From assembly GCF_035917575.1 (NCBI RefSeq), contig NZ_CP109090.1, positions 2,418,001-2,482,000 on the forward strand: a stretch of DNA of 64,000 nt, given 5' to 3'. Below are positions 8,344 to 16,815 of this stretch, in pieces. A program made the translations under genes and the position numbers. Origin of the DNA: Streptomyces sp. NBC_01788. Lineage in GTDB: Bacteria > Actinomycetota > Actinomycetes > Streptomycetales > Streptomycetaceae. The notes below the pieces were generated by a model. It was not told the origin of the DNA. It searched no databases and saw only the letters and a program-made list of their open reading frames with translations. Positions within the stretch are counted from its first letter, which is position 1. The number at the start of each line of letters is the position of its first letter.

Positions 8344-9240
8344 ATGGAACGTTCGCGAATCGCGGTGGCCGGCGCGTCCGGTCTGATCGGCAGTGCCCTG
8401 GTGCGGTCCCTGGTCGCGGACGGGCACGAGGTGGTGCGCCTGGTGCGCCGTTCGGCCCGCGGCGCGGACGAGGTCCGCTGGGACCCCGCCGGCCGGTACG
8501 TGGACACGGCGGGGCTCGCCGGATGCGACGCGGTGGTCAACCTGGCGGGCGCGGGCGTGGGCGACCACCGGTGGACGCGGGAGTACAAGAAGACGATCCG
8601 GGACAGCCGGGTGCTCGGCACGGCGGCGCTCGCCGAGGCCGTCGCCGCCCTGGACACTCCCCCACGGGTGTTCGTCGGCGGCAGCGCGATCGGCTACTAC
8701 GGCGACACCGGCGAGCGCGCCGTCGACGAGGAGGCGCCGCCCGGGGACGGTTTCCTGCCACAGCTGTGCGTGGAGTGGGAGCAGGCCGCGGCCCCCGCGC
8801 GGGAGGCGGGCATCCGGACGGTGTTCGCCCGCACCGGGCTGGTGGTGGCCCGTGAGGGCGGGGCGTGGGGGCGGCTGTTCCCGCTGTTCAAGGCCGGGTT
8901 GGGCGGGCGGATGGGAGACGGGCGGCAGTTCTGGTCGTTCATCGCGCTGCACGACGAGGTGGCGGCGTTGCGCCATCTGCTGGACACCGCGAGCCTGTCC
9001 GGGCCGGTCAACCTCACCGCGCCGCAGCCGCTGACGAACCGTGAGATCACCGCGGCCATGGGCCGGGTGCTGGGCCGGCCGACGCCGTTCCCGGTGCCGG
9101 CGCCGGTGCTGCGCGCGGTGCTCGGAGAGATGGCGGGCGATGTGCTGGGCAGCGCGCGGGTGGTGCCGAAGCGGCTGCTGGAGTCGGGGTTCTCGTTCGC
9201 CTTTCCGGGGATCGAGGACGCCGTCCGTGCGGCGCTGTGA
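8344..9240 (+). CDS. TIGR01777-family NAD(P)-dependent epimerase/oxidoreductase
   Basis: A 298-residue extended short-chain dehydrogenase of the YfcH/TIGR01777 group. The dinucleotide motif GASGLIGSAL is at residues 9-18, the GSAIGYYGDTGERAVDEE catalytic region is in the middle, and a DUF1731-like C-terminus (NLTAPQPLTNREITAAMGRVLGRP) closes the protein. Substrate unknown. In S. coelicolor-type genomes it sits upstream of the lipoate genes, but there is no direct link. The start ATG 8344 lies just after a short divergent promoter region. Confidence 0.85.
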   Translation: MERSRIAVAGASGLIGSALVRSLVADGHEVVRLVRRSARGADEVRWDPAGRYVDTAGLAGCDAVVNLAGAGVGDHRWTREYKKTIRDSRVLGTAALAEAVAALDTPPRVFVGGSAIGYYGDTGERAVDEEAPPGDGFLPQLCVEWEQAAAPAREAGIRTVFARTGLVVAREGGAWGRLFPLFKAGLGGRMGDGRQFWSFIALHDEVAALRHLLDTASLSGPVNLTAPQPLTNREITAAMGRVLGRPTPFPVPAPVLRAVLGEMAGDVLGSARVVPKRLLESGFSFAFPGIEDAVRAAL

Positions 9241-9443
9241 CGCCTGTGACCGCTCGCCGTGCCACCCTGCGATCGCAGCTACGCCACTTTGCGACCGTGT
9301 GCGACCGCCGTGCGACCGTGCCCTGTCGATGCGCGACTGTCCCTGACCGTGCGCGGCCCTAATCTCGACGCGAACTCGGGTATTCCTGACGCCGGTCGCG
9401 GGCATCACCGCCCCACCGGCCGCGCAACCTCGAGGAGGGGCAC

Positions 9444-10865
9444 GTGCTTGAGCCCGCGTATCAGGCTGACGTCGTCGTCGTGGGAGCCGGGGTCGCCGGG
9501 CTCGCGGCAGCGCATCGGCTGACCAGCGCCGGAGTGACGACCGCGGTACTGGAGGCCGCCCCTTACGTGGGCGGCCGCATGTCGACCGAGAAGGTCGACG
9601 GGTTCCGGCTCGACCGGATCGGACAGCTGCTGAACACGTCGTATCCCCAACTGGCCCTGAGCCCGGGGCTCGACGCGCTCGTGCTGCGTCCGTTCGCGCC
9701 GGGGGTCCTGCTGCACAACGACGGACGGCGTTTCCGCGCGGGTGCTCCGGCACACGGCGGTAGCGCGAGGAGCGCACTTCACGTAGTGCGCGCCCTGGCG
9801 AGCGCCCCCCGCCCGCCGGTGCCCCGGGCGGCCGTTCCCCGGCCGTCGGCTCCCGGCTCGTCCGTCCCCCGCTCGTCCGCCGCGCCCTTCTTCGAGGGTC
9901 CGCCTCCCGGACGCCGCGGGATCGGCGCGCCGCTGCGGCTGCGTGCCGCGCTCGGCCGGATCGCCGCCACCCCGGTCGAACGGCTGCTGTCGCGACCGGA
10001 GTCGACCGCCCGGGAGGCGCTGGCCGCCCGCGGTCTGCCCGCCCGCACCGTCGACGGCTTCCTGCGTCCGCTGCTCGCGGCCCTGTTGTACGACCCGGAG
10101 CTCACCACGTCCAGCCGCAGCGCGGACCTCGCCCTGCACTCCTTCGTGAGCGGCCGGCTGTGCCTGCCGGAGGGCGGTGCCGAGGTCCTGCCGGAGCTGC
10201 TCGCGCGCACCCTGCCGCCCGGCACCGTGCACACCGGCGTACGGGTCACCTCGGTCTCCACGACCGCGGTGACCACCGCCGAGCACGGCGTGATCCACTG
10301 CCGGGCCGTGCTGGTCGCCACCGACGCGCGCGCCGCGGCCGAACTGCTGCCCGGGCTGCGCGTGCCGGACTTCCACCCGGTGACGGTGGTCCACCACACG
10401 ACCGACGAGCCTCCGGAGACGGGCGCGTACCTGCTGCTCGACGCGGACCGCGGCGGCCCGGTGGCGCACACGGCGGTGGTCAGCCGCGTCGACCCCGCCC
10501 GCGCGCCCGCCGGCCGCGCCCTGGTGTCGTCGACGGTCCTGGGCGTGCCCCCGGCCGACGTCGACACGGCGGTACGCCGCCATCTGTCCCGCCTCTACGG
10601 CACCTCCACGGCCCGCTGGGAGACGCTCGCCGTGCATGACACCCCGGAGGCCGTCCCCGCCATGCGCCCGCCGCACGATCCGCGGCGCCCGGTGCGGCTC
10701 CTTGCGGGCCTGTACGTGTGCGGCGACCACCGGGACACCAGCACCGTCCAGGGGGCGCTGCACTCGGCCCACCGGGCCGCGGCGGCCATCCTGGGCGACC
10801 TGGGCGCCGGACGCCCCATGCACCGCGCGGACCCGGCGGCAACGGCCCCCCGAGCAGCCGCCTGA
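9444..10865 (+). CDS. FAD-dependent amine oxidase/phytoene-desaturase-like oxidoreductase
   Basis: A 473-residue flavoprotein. The Rossmann motif VVVVGAGVAGLAAAHRL starts near residue 9 and is followed by EAAPYVGGRMST, the GG-R motif of the amine oxidase superfamily. The C-terminus has the second FAD contact region (VCGDHRDTSTVQGALHSAHRAA). Residues about 100-155 are a Pro/Ala/Ser-rich insert that many relatives lack. GTG 9444 is supported by the strong ribosome site GAGGAGGGG ending four bases before it. The substrate cannot be deduced. The gene is convergent with the NsdA-like regulator across a tandem-repeat block. Confidence 0.85.
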   Translation: MLEPAYQADVVVVGAGVAGLAAAHRLTSAGVTTAVLEAAPYVGGRMSTEKVDGFRLDRIGQLLNTSYPQLALSPGLDALVLRPFAPGVLLHNDGRRFRAGAPAHGGSARSALHVVRALASAPRPPVPRAAVPRPSAPGSSVPRSSAAPFFEGPPPGRRGIGAPLRLRAALGRIAATPVERLLSRPESTAREALAARGLPARTVDGFLRPLLAALLYDPELTTSSRSADLALHSFVSGRLCLPEGGAEVLPELLARTLPPGTVHTGVRVTSVSTTAVTTAEHGVIHCRAVLVATDARAAAELLPGLRVPDFHPVTVVHHTTDEPPETGAYLLLDADRGGPVAHTAVVSRVDPARAPAGRALVSSTVLGVPPADVDTAVRRHLSRLYGTSTARWETLAVHDTPEAVPAMRPPHDPRRPVRLLAGLYVCGDHRDTSTVQGALHSAHRAAAAILGDLGAGRPMHRADPAATAPRAAA

Positions 10866-10924
10866 GCCGACGCCCGCCCCAAGAGGCCCGACGCCCCCGC
10901 CGGGCCTCCACCCCAACCACCCCG

Positions 10925-11052
10925 CCCCGGGCCGCAGCCCGGCACCACCGACCCTGCCCCGGGCCGCGGCCCGGCACCACCGCCCCCATCCCGGGCCACA
11001 GCCCGCCGCCACCGCCCCCACCCCGGGCCGCAGCCCAGCATCACCGGCGGAC
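10925..11052. repeat. Four tandem 32-bp hairpin repeats between convergent genes
   Basis: The block CCCCGGGCCGCrGCCCGG recurs with its GGG at 10929, 10961, 10993 and 11025, an exact 32-base period. Each unit contains a GC-only inverted repeat (GGGCC/GGCCC type) plus a CACCACCG tail. A degenerate tail continues to about 11140. It probably works as a bidirectional terminator or insulator. It is too short-unit and spacerless for CRISPR. Confidence 0.75.
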
Positions 11053-11139
11053 CTCAACCCGGCACCACGCCCTGCCCCGGCCGCGGCCCAGCCCCACCGC
11101 CCCGGACCTCAACCCGACGCCACCACCCCGCCCCCGACC

Positions 11140-12633
11140 TCAGCCCAGCGCTGCCACCCTGTCGCGGTAGCCGCGTACCGGGGGTGCGTCCCTGTACGGC
11201 TCCAGGCGGCGTTCGAAGTCCTTGACGTACTCCACCGCCCGCACCGAGCGCATGTCGGCGGCCTGGGTCGCGGCCTCGGCGGCCAGGCGGCAGGCCTGGT
11301 CCAGGTCGCCGAGACCCAGGCGGGCGGTGGCCAGGACCACCCGGCAGAACAGCCGGCTGCGGGCGTGGGCCGGGGCGCGGAGCTGGAGGGCGCGCTCGGC
11401 GTGCTGGGCGGCGGCGCGGTACTGCTGGAGATCCCGGTGGCAGTGCCCGGACTCGTCCGCCAGCTGGGCCTCGTCGAAGCGGCCCCAGGAGGGCACCTCG
11501 TCCCCGGGCCTGGCCGCCTCCAGGCAGCGCTCGGCGCGCACCAGGGACGCCGTGCAGGCGCGCACCTCGCCCAGCACGCCGTGCCCGCGCGCCTCGGCTG
11601 CGTGCAGCAGCGCCTGCACCGCGGGCGGGGCCGAGCCGCCGAGCCCCTGCTGGGCCACCCGCGCGAGCTGCACGGCCTCCCGCCCGTGCCCGAGGTAGAC
11701 GGCCTGCCGGCTCATGGTGACCAGCACATACGCGCCGTAGGCCCGGTCGCCCGCGGCCTGGGCGAGCCGCAGCGCCTGCACGAAGTAGCGCTGGGCGAGC
11801 CCGTGCGCGGCGATGTCGTACGACGTCCAGCCGGCGAGCCGGGTCAGGTCGGCGGCGGCGCCGAACAGCCGGCGGCCGGTCTGCTCGCCGTAGGTGCCCC
11901 GCAGCATCGGCTCGCACTCGTGCTCCAGGTAGCGCACGAGGGCCTGGCGGGCGTGGCCGCCGCCGTACAGGTCGTCGAGGGTGCGGAACAGCTCGCCGAC
12001 CGAGCGCAGGGCGGCGATGTCGCCGCCGGTGACCTTCAGGCCCGCTGCTCGTCCGGCCGGGGCGCGTTCGGTCCGGACGCGCTGTTGGGGCATGCCGGGC
12101 ACCGAGGGGTCGGGCACGCCGAGGGCGGGCCGCTCCGGGCGCCCCTGGACGGGCACCCGGGCGGCCGGTGGCGCCTCGACGCGGGCCACCCGGTCGTCGG
12201 CCCGGCCGATCAGCCAGTCCCGGCTGGGCACGACGAGCCCCGCCGGGGTGAAGGCGATCCTGCGCAGCTCGGCGTGGCTGCCGCAGTCCTTGCGCCACAG
12301 CCCGCCGACGATGTCGACGGCCTCCTCCGGGGTGGCGGCGAACTCCAGCCCCGCGTACACCGGGGCGCAGGCGTCCAGACCGAGGTCCTGCGCCGTCAGG
12401 CGGCGGCCCAGGCGCCGGGTGAAGACCTCCGCGATGAGGGCGGGCGTGGTCCCCCGCGGCTGCTGACCGCGCAGCCAGCGGGTGACCGACGTCTTGTCGT
12501 ATCTCAGGTCCAGGCCGTGTTCGAGACCGAGCTGGTCGACGCGACGGGCCAGACCCGCGTTGGAGAATCCCGCTTCTGCGATGAGCGCGGCGAGCTGGCG
12601 GTTGGGAGTGCGCTGCGCGGGTCGTTCCGTCAT
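11140..12633 (-). CDS. NsdA-like HTH/TPR transcriptional regulator
   Basis: A 497-residue protein with an N-terminal helix-turn-helix (LAALIAEAGFSNAGLARRVD ... KTSVTRWLRGQQPRG) and a long C-terminal array of TPR-like helical hairpins (for example RALVRYLEHECEPMLRG and QALRLAQAAGDRAYGAYVLV). The same layout and size occur in NsdA of S. coelicolor, a negative regulator of development and antibiotic production, and in a wider Streptomyces family. The ATG at 12633 is chosen over upstream in-frame codons because AGGAG lies about 11 bases before it. Whether this member acts on secondary metabolism is inference. It is divergent from lipB. Confidence 0.75.
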   Translation of the reverse strand: MTERPAQRTPNRQLAALIAEAGFSNAGLARRVDQLGLEHGLDLRYDKTSVTRWLRGQQPRGTTPALIAEVFTRRLGRRLTAQDLGLDACAPVYAGLEFAATPEEAVDIVGGLWRKDCGSHAELRRIAFTPAGLVVPSRDWLIGRADDRVARVEAPPAARVPVQGRPERPALGVPDPSVPGMPQQRVRTERAPAGRAAGLKVTGGDIAALRSVGELFRTLDDLYGGGHARQALVRYLEHECEPMLRGTYGEQTGRRLFGAAADLTRLAGWTSYDIAAHGLAQRYFVQALRLAQAAGDRAYGAYVLVTMSRQAVYLGHGREAVQLARVAQQGLGGSAPPAVQALLHAAEARGHGVLGEVRACTASLVRAERCLEAARPGDEVPSWGRFDEAQLADESGHCHRDLQQYRAAAQHAERALQLRAPAHARSRLFCRVVLATARLGLGDLDQACRLAAEAATQAADMRSVRAVEYVKDFERRLEPYRDAPPVRGYRDRVAALG

Positions 12634-12877
12634 CTGCGGTGCGGTCTCCTGCCTTTCGGGCAGCCACGCGGCCGCGTGGTGCCCGGATTGCCTGTGAGCA
12701 GCCCTTATGGCCTCATGAACGGCGCGAATGTAGCGGAGAGTGAGCAACTGGCCGCAGAGTTTGACCACCATTCATCCGATCGTGTGAGGATTGCCCGCGG
12801 AGCTGACGCGTTCCGGCCGGACGTACAGTTGCGTGGGCACGTTTCGTGCCTTACGACCTTCCAGGGAGGCGTTCGCC

Positions 12878-13675
12878 GTGAGTGAGCTGCGGTTCGTCCG
12901 CATGGGATTCGGTGCCGAGGCCGTGGACTACGTCCAGGCCTGGGACGAGCAGCGCCGGGTGCACGCCGCCCGGTTCGCGGACGAGGTCCCCGACACCGTG
13001 CTGCTTCTGGAGCATCCCCCGGTCTACACGGCCGGCCGGCGGACCGAGGACAGCGAGCGCCCGCTCGACGGCACACCCGTCATCGACGTGGACCGCGGCG
13101 GCAAGATCACCTGGCACGGTCCCGGCCAGCTGGTCGGCTACCCGATCCAGAAGCTGCCCCGCCCGGTGGACGTGGTCGCCCACGTGCGCCGCCTGGAGGA
13201 GGCACTGATCCGCGCCTGCGCGGACTTCGGCCTGGAGACCACCCGCGTCGAGGGGCGCAGCGGCGTGTGGGTGCTCGGCGACCCGGTGGAGCAGCGGCCC
13301 TCCCTGGGCGGGCTGTCCCTGGACTTCGACCCGCGCCTGGCCGACGACGAGTTCGACCCCCGGCTGAACGGCCCGGAGTACGCCCCCTCCAACGCCGGCC
13401 AGCGCCGCGAGGACCGCAAGATCGCGGCGATCGGGATCCGGGTCGCCAAGGGCGTCACGATGCACGGCTTCGCGCTGAACGTGAACCCGGACAACAAGTG
13501 GTTCGACAAGATCATCCCGTGCGGCATCCGGGACGCGGGCGTCGCCTCGCTGGCGGCCGAACTGGGCCGGGACGTCACGATCGAGGAAGTACTGCCGGTC
13601 GTCGAACGGCACCTGCAGGACGTCCTGGAGAACGCGGACCTGAAGCCGCGGGAGATCGAGCGGGCCACCGCCTGA
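12878..13675 (+). CDS. lipB: Octanoyltransferase (lipoate biosynthesis)
   Basis: A 265-residue cytoplasmic enzyme that moves octanoyl from acyl carrier protein to the lipoyl domains of E2 and GcvH. Family motifs are visible: [18 protein letters not shown], the lysine segment [18 protein letters not shown], and the nucleophilic Cys in [14 protein letters not shown]. The GTG at 12878 follows AGGGAGG with 8-base spacing; an in-frame start at 12791 adds a non-conserved N-terminus. It is followed 119 bases later by lipA, the next enzyme of the pathway, and serves the dehydrogenase complexes encoded at the start of the window. A TACAGT -10-like element lies near 12823. Confidence 0.95.
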   Translation: MSELRFVRMGFGAEAVDYVQAWDEQRRVHAARFADEVPDTVLLLEHPPVYTAGRRTEDSERPLDGTPVIDVDRGGKITWHGPGQLVGYPIQKLPRPVDVVAHVRRLEEALIRACADFGLETTRVEGRSGVWVLGDPVEQRPSLGGLSLDFDPRLADDEFDPRLNGPEYAPSNAGQRREDRKIAAIGIRVAKGVTMHGFALNVNPDNKWFDKIIPCGIRDAGVASLAAELGRDVTIEEVLPVVERHLQDVLENADLKPREIERATA

Positions 13676-13794
13676 CCGTGACCTGCCGGGGGGAATGATC
13701 CCTCAGGCCCGCAGGTTGGCCTCACCGACGGGGCACAACAAGCACGGGCGTACCCTGGTGTACGCCGAAGAATCGAAGCTACAGGGAGCCGGTC

Positions 13795-14760
13795 GTGTCC
13801 GCAGTCGCACCCGACGGACGCAAGATGCTGCGCCTGGAGGTCCGCAACAGCCAGACCCCCATCGAGCGCAAGCCCGAGTGGATCAAGACCCGGGCGAAAA
13901 TGGGTCCCGAGTACACCAAGATGCAGAACCTCGTGAAGAGCGAGGGCCTGCACACGGTCTGCCAGGAAGCCGGCTGCCCGAACATCTACGAGTGCTGGGA
14001 GGACCGCGAGGCGACCTTCCTCATCGGCGGCGACCAGTGCACCCGGCGCTGCGACTTCTGCCAGATCGACACCGGCAAGCCCGAGGCCCTGGACCGTGAC
14101 GAGCCGCGCCGCGTCGGCGAGTCCGTGGTCACCATGGACCTCAACTACGCCACCATCACCGGCGTCGCCCGCGACGACCTGGAGGACGGCGGCGCCTGGC
14201 TGTACGCCGAGACCGTGCGCCAGATCCACCAGCAGACGGCGGACCGCGAGGACGGCCGTACGAAGGTCGAACTGCTCGCCCCGGACTTCAACGCCGTCCC
14301 CGAGCAGCTGGCCGAGGTCTTCGACTCCCGCCCCGAGGTCTTCGCGCACAACGTCGAGACGGTGCCCCGGATCTTCAAGCGGATCCGCCCCGGTTTCCGC
14401 TACGAGCGCTCCCTGAAGGTCATCACCGAGGCCCGCGACTTCGGCCTGGTGACCAAGTCCAACCTCATCCTCGGCATGGGCGAGACCCGCGAGGAGGTGG
14501 TCGAGGCACTCAAGCAGCTCCACGACGCGGGCTGCGAGCTGGTCACCATCACCCAGTACCTGCGCCCCTCGGTGCGCCACCACCCGGTGGAGCGGTGGGT
14601 CAAGCCGCAGGAGTTCGTGGAGCTGAAGGAGGAGGCCGAGCAGATCGGCTTCTCGGGCGTGATGTCGGGTCCGCTGGTACGGTCCTCCTACCGCGCCGGC
14701 CGGCTGTACCGGATGGCCGTCGAGAAGCGGGGCACGTACATCGCCGCCCAGGCGGTCTGA
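13795..14760 (+). CDS. lipA: Lipoyl synthase, radical SAM
   Basis: A 321-residue radical SAM enzyme that inserts two sulfurs into protein-bound octanoyl groups. Both iron-sulfur clusters are accounted for: auxiliary-cluster cysteines C56, C61 and C67 (CX4CX5C) and the radical SAM cysteines C82, C86 and C89 (CTRRCDFC). The C-terminal RSSYRAG Arg-Ser-Ser-Tyr motif, which supplies the auxiliary-cluster serine, is present. The GTG start has AGGGAG upstream, and a TACCCT -10-like element at 13751 suggests lipA also has its own promoter besides read-through from lipB. Full family length. Confidence 0.96.
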   Translation: MSAVAPDGRKMLRLEVRNSQTPIERKPEWIKTRAKMGPEYTKMQNLVKSEGLHTVCQEAGCPNIYECWEDREATFLIGGDQCTRRCDFCQIDTGKPEALDRDEPRRVGESVVTMDLNYATITGVARDDLEDGGAWLYAETVRQIHQQTADREDGRTKVELLAPDFNAVPEQLAEVFDSRPEVFAHNVETVPRIFKRIRPGFRYERSLKVITEARDFGLVTKSNLILGMGETREEVVEALKQLHDAGCELVTITQYLRPSVRHHPVERWVKPQEFVELKEEAEQIGFSGVMSGPLVRSSYRAGRLYRMAVEKRGTYIAAQAV

Positions 14761-14943
14761 CAGGGCTGACCCTCCGTCACCGCTCCCGCCCCACCGGCGA
14801 GCCGAGAGTGTGTGAAATCGGGCACAAGAGCCTACTATCGGGTAGTGGCCGATACGACGCGGTCCTGACCGTCGCCGCAGATGAGCGTCACGGACAGGGC
14901 CGCGTCAGCCTTTCGGACCGCGGCCGCAAGGCTTCATCGGTGT

Positions 14944-14970
14944 TTGACCGTCCGGTCACGCCCTGGTAAC
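14944..14970 (+). promoter_or_regulatory. GlnR/PhoP-type box before the 66-residue gene
   Basis: Five-base blocks repeat every 11 bases: TTGAC (14944), GTCAC (14955), GTAAC (14966). This is the gTnAC-n6-GaAAC style of the Streptomyces GlnR box and also resembles the 11-bp repeat units of PhoP. The orthologous gene (SCO2195) is, to my recollection, among reported GlnR targets. Confidence 0.55.
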
Positions 14971-15032
14971 ACCAAGCAGTGACCCTGGACTCACACCCCG
15001 TACACCAAGAGCCGTCATGAGGGGGACCTCCC

Positions 15033-15233
15033 ATGCAGGCCGTGCACGTTCGTGCCACCGCGATCCCGTCCTTCACCGTCGCACTGCGCGCGGTCGAGTC
15101 CCTGCTCATGAGCAGCGGCCAGCGCACCGCCCGCCGCAACGCCTGGAACTCCGTCCTGGAGGACCGCCGCCGGGCCAAGGACCGCGTCGAGGCGCAGCGG
15201 GTCCTCGACCAGTTCCCCGCCGTCGGCCCCTGA
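15033..15233 (+). CDS. Conserved 66-residue Streptomyces protein (SCO2195-like)
   Basis: A small basic protein with an amphipathic C-terminal half rich in Arg and Glu (the segment RTARRNAWNSVLEDRRRAKD) and no membrane span or signal peptide. The ATG at 15033 has a GAGGGGGA ribosome site 7-8 bases upstream. It is conserved in Streptomyces between lipA and the DUF4191 gene near glnA. The GlnR-like box about 70 bases upstream suggests expression responds to nitrogen. No biochemical function can be read from the sequence; a small adaptor or regulator role is only a guess. Confidence 0.8.
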   Translation: MQAVHVRATAIPSFTVALRAVESLLMSSGQRTARRNAWNSVLEDRRRAKDRVEAQRVLDQFPAVGP

Positions 15234-15326
15234 CCGCTCCTCCCCCACCCCCTCCCACCTGCTGCCCGGTGCCCGTAAGGGCACTGCCGTCGTGGGCCGC
15301 TCCGGGAGACACGTAGACTTCGTGGC

Positions 15327-16028
15327 ATGGCGAGGAAGGACAACGCAGCCGAGGCTGCCAACCCCGGGCGACTGAAGCAGATCGCTCTGACCTACAAGAT
15401 GACCCGCAAGGCCGACAGCAAGATCGGTCTGGTACTCGCGGGTGTCTTCATCATCACCTTCGGTGTCCTTCTCGGGATCGGCTTCGCGATCGGTCACCCG
15501 GTCTACCTCGGCATCCTGGGCGTGCTGCTCGCCTTCCTCGCGACGGCGATCATCTTCGGACGCCGGGCCGAGACCGCCGCGTTCGGGCAGATGGAGGGCC
15601 AGCCGGGCGCCGCCGCGGCGGTCCTGGACAACGTGGGCCGCGGCTGGACCACCACTCCGGCGGTGGCCATGAACCGCAGCCAGGACGTGGTGCACCGCGC
15701 GGTCGGCAAGGCCGGCATCGTGCTGGTCGCCGAGGGCAACCCGAACCGGGTGAAGTCCCTGCTCGCCGCCGAGAAGAAGAAGATGAACCGGATCGTCGTG
15801 GACGTCCCGGTGCACGACGTGATCGTGGGCGACGGCGAGGGCCAGGTCCCGCTGAAGAAGCTGCGCACGACCCTGCTGAAGTTCCCGCGCGTGCTGACCG
15901 GCCCGCAGGTCACCTCCACCAACGACCGGCTGCGCGCCCTCGGCGACCTGATGAGCAACATGCCGGTGCCGAAGGGTCCGATGCCCAGGGGCATGCGGAT
16001 GCCGAAGGGCGGCCCGAAGGCCCGCTGA
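15327..16028 (+). CDS. DUF4191 integral membrane protein
   Basis: A 233-residue protein with two adjacent hydrophobic segments near residues 30-75 (IGLVLAGVFIITFGVLLGIG and the following helix), then a long cytoplasmic domain ending in a Met/Pro/Lys-rich basic tail (the segment KGPMPRGMRMPKGGPKAR). This is the DUF4191 family of Actinobacteria, function unknown. It lies in the conserved lipA-to-glnA order, so neighbourhood rather than motif is the only hint. ATG 15327 follows a -10-like TAGACT, so it may be leaderless or nearly so. Confidence 0.85.
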   Translation: MARKDNAAEAANPGRLKQIALTYKMTRKADSKIGLVLAGVFIITFGVLLGIGFAIGHPVYLGILGVLLAFLATAIIFGRRAETAAFGQMEGQPGAAAAVLDNVGRGWTTTPAVAMNRSQDVVHRAVGKAGIVLVAEGNPNRVKSLLAAEKKKMNRIVVDVPVHDVIVGDGEGQVPLKKLRTTLLKFPRVLTGPQVTSTNDRLRALGDLMSNMPVPKGPMPRGMRMPKGGPKAR

Positions 16029-16044
16029 CACCGCTCAGACACCT

Positions 16045-16098
16045 CCTACGACGATGGGGGCGCCCGGAGACCACTCCGGGCGCCCCCATCGTCGTAGG
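16045..16098. terminator. Bidirectional terminator, perfect 25-bp stem
   Basis: Arms 16045-16069 and 16074-16098 (from CCTACGACGATGGG) are exact complements around a 4-base loop. It separates the convergent DUF4191 and RDD genes. Confidence 0.9.
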
Positions 16099-16138
16099 AA
16101 CACCTCTCGGCGTACGACGCCTCGTCGTACGCGTGCTT

Positions 16139-16606
16139 CTAGATGCGGACCTCCACCGTGCCCGCCAGCCGGTCGTGCAGGCCGCGGCCGTCGCGGTCCC
16201 AGATCAGGGCGGGAACGGCCAGGCACAACAGGACCGTGCGCAGCAGGGCGCGCAGCGGCTGGACGCGGCCGGTGGCCAGGGCGACCACACGCAGGCCGAA
16301 CAGGCGCTTGCCGGGCGTGAACCCGATCGTGCCGACGGTGAGGACGCCCAGCGCCAGGAAGATGAGCAGCGCCCAGTTGCTGGTGGCCTGGTGATAGCCG
16401 TGCGTGATCAGGCCGTAGGCGATCCACAGGCACAGCGCCCAGTCGACGGCCAGGGCGCCGAGCCGCCGTCCCGGACCCGCGATCGAACCGGCTCCCTGCT
16501 CCGGCAGCCCCAGCTGCTGACCGCGGTGGCCGAAGTCCGCGCCGGCGTCCTCCATGGCCGCGCGTGGGCCGGACAGCCATGATCCCATTGCTTGCCTGTT
16601 GTCCAC
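16139..16606 (-). CDS. RDD-family membrane protein
   Basis: A 155-residue protein with the RDD signature: Arg in GPGRRLGALAVDWALCLWIAYG (Asp at the first helix), then TPGKRLFGLRVV, and a C-terminal WDRDGRGLHDRLAGTVEV. About three membrane helices. Some RDD proteins act as sodium or osmolyte transporters; here it is unassigned. GTG 16606 gives the N-terminus VDNRQAMGSW used by relatives; the longer in-frame GTG at 16672 would overlap the GlnR-box promoter region of glnA. It is divergent from glnA with about 200 bases between, so the two may share regulatory DNA. Confidence 0.85.
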   Translation of the reverse strand: MDNRQAMGSWLSGPRAAMEDAGADFGHRGQQLGLPEQGAGSIAGPGRRLGALAVDWALCLWIAYGLITHGYHQATSNWALLIFLALGVLTVGTIGFTPGKRLFGLRVVALATGRVQPLRALLRTVLLCLAVPALIWDRDGRGLHDRLAGTVEVRI

Positions 16607-16681
16607 CCGACCACCGTACTGCGACGCTGGAATCAGGGGGGTCGGCGGGGTGTCCGCGACCGTGACCGCCACCCGAGCCGG

Positions 16682-16719
16682 TTAACTTCAGCGAAACAAA
16701 TGGGTCACGCCCGGGAAAT
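16682..16719 (+). promoter_or_regulatory. GlnR box upstream of glnA
   Basis: Pattern TTAAC-n6-GAAAC-n6-GTCAC-n6-GAAAT at 16682, 16693, 16704 and 16715. This is the two-site a/b arrangement of the known GlnR operator of Streptomyces glnA, lying about 100 bases before the start codon. PhoP can bind overlapping sites in relatives. Confidence 0.85.
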
Positions 16720-16815
16720 CACCCGTCCCTAGGGTCGAGCTCAGCGTGTGCCACCGCACCGGCCGCACCAACGATCTACCACCCCGGCGGGACGGTCGGG
16801 AGTAGGAGGAGCTGG

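Noticed and set aside
8193..8855. Plus-strand frame overlapping the epimerase gene in another frame
   Set aside because: Shadow with Arg/Gly-rich composition; the TIGR01777 frame explains the region.
10636..12885. 749-codon plus-strand frame across the FAD gene end and the NsdA-like gene
   Set aside because: Runs through the tandem repeat block and antisense to a clear gene; low-complexity sequence.
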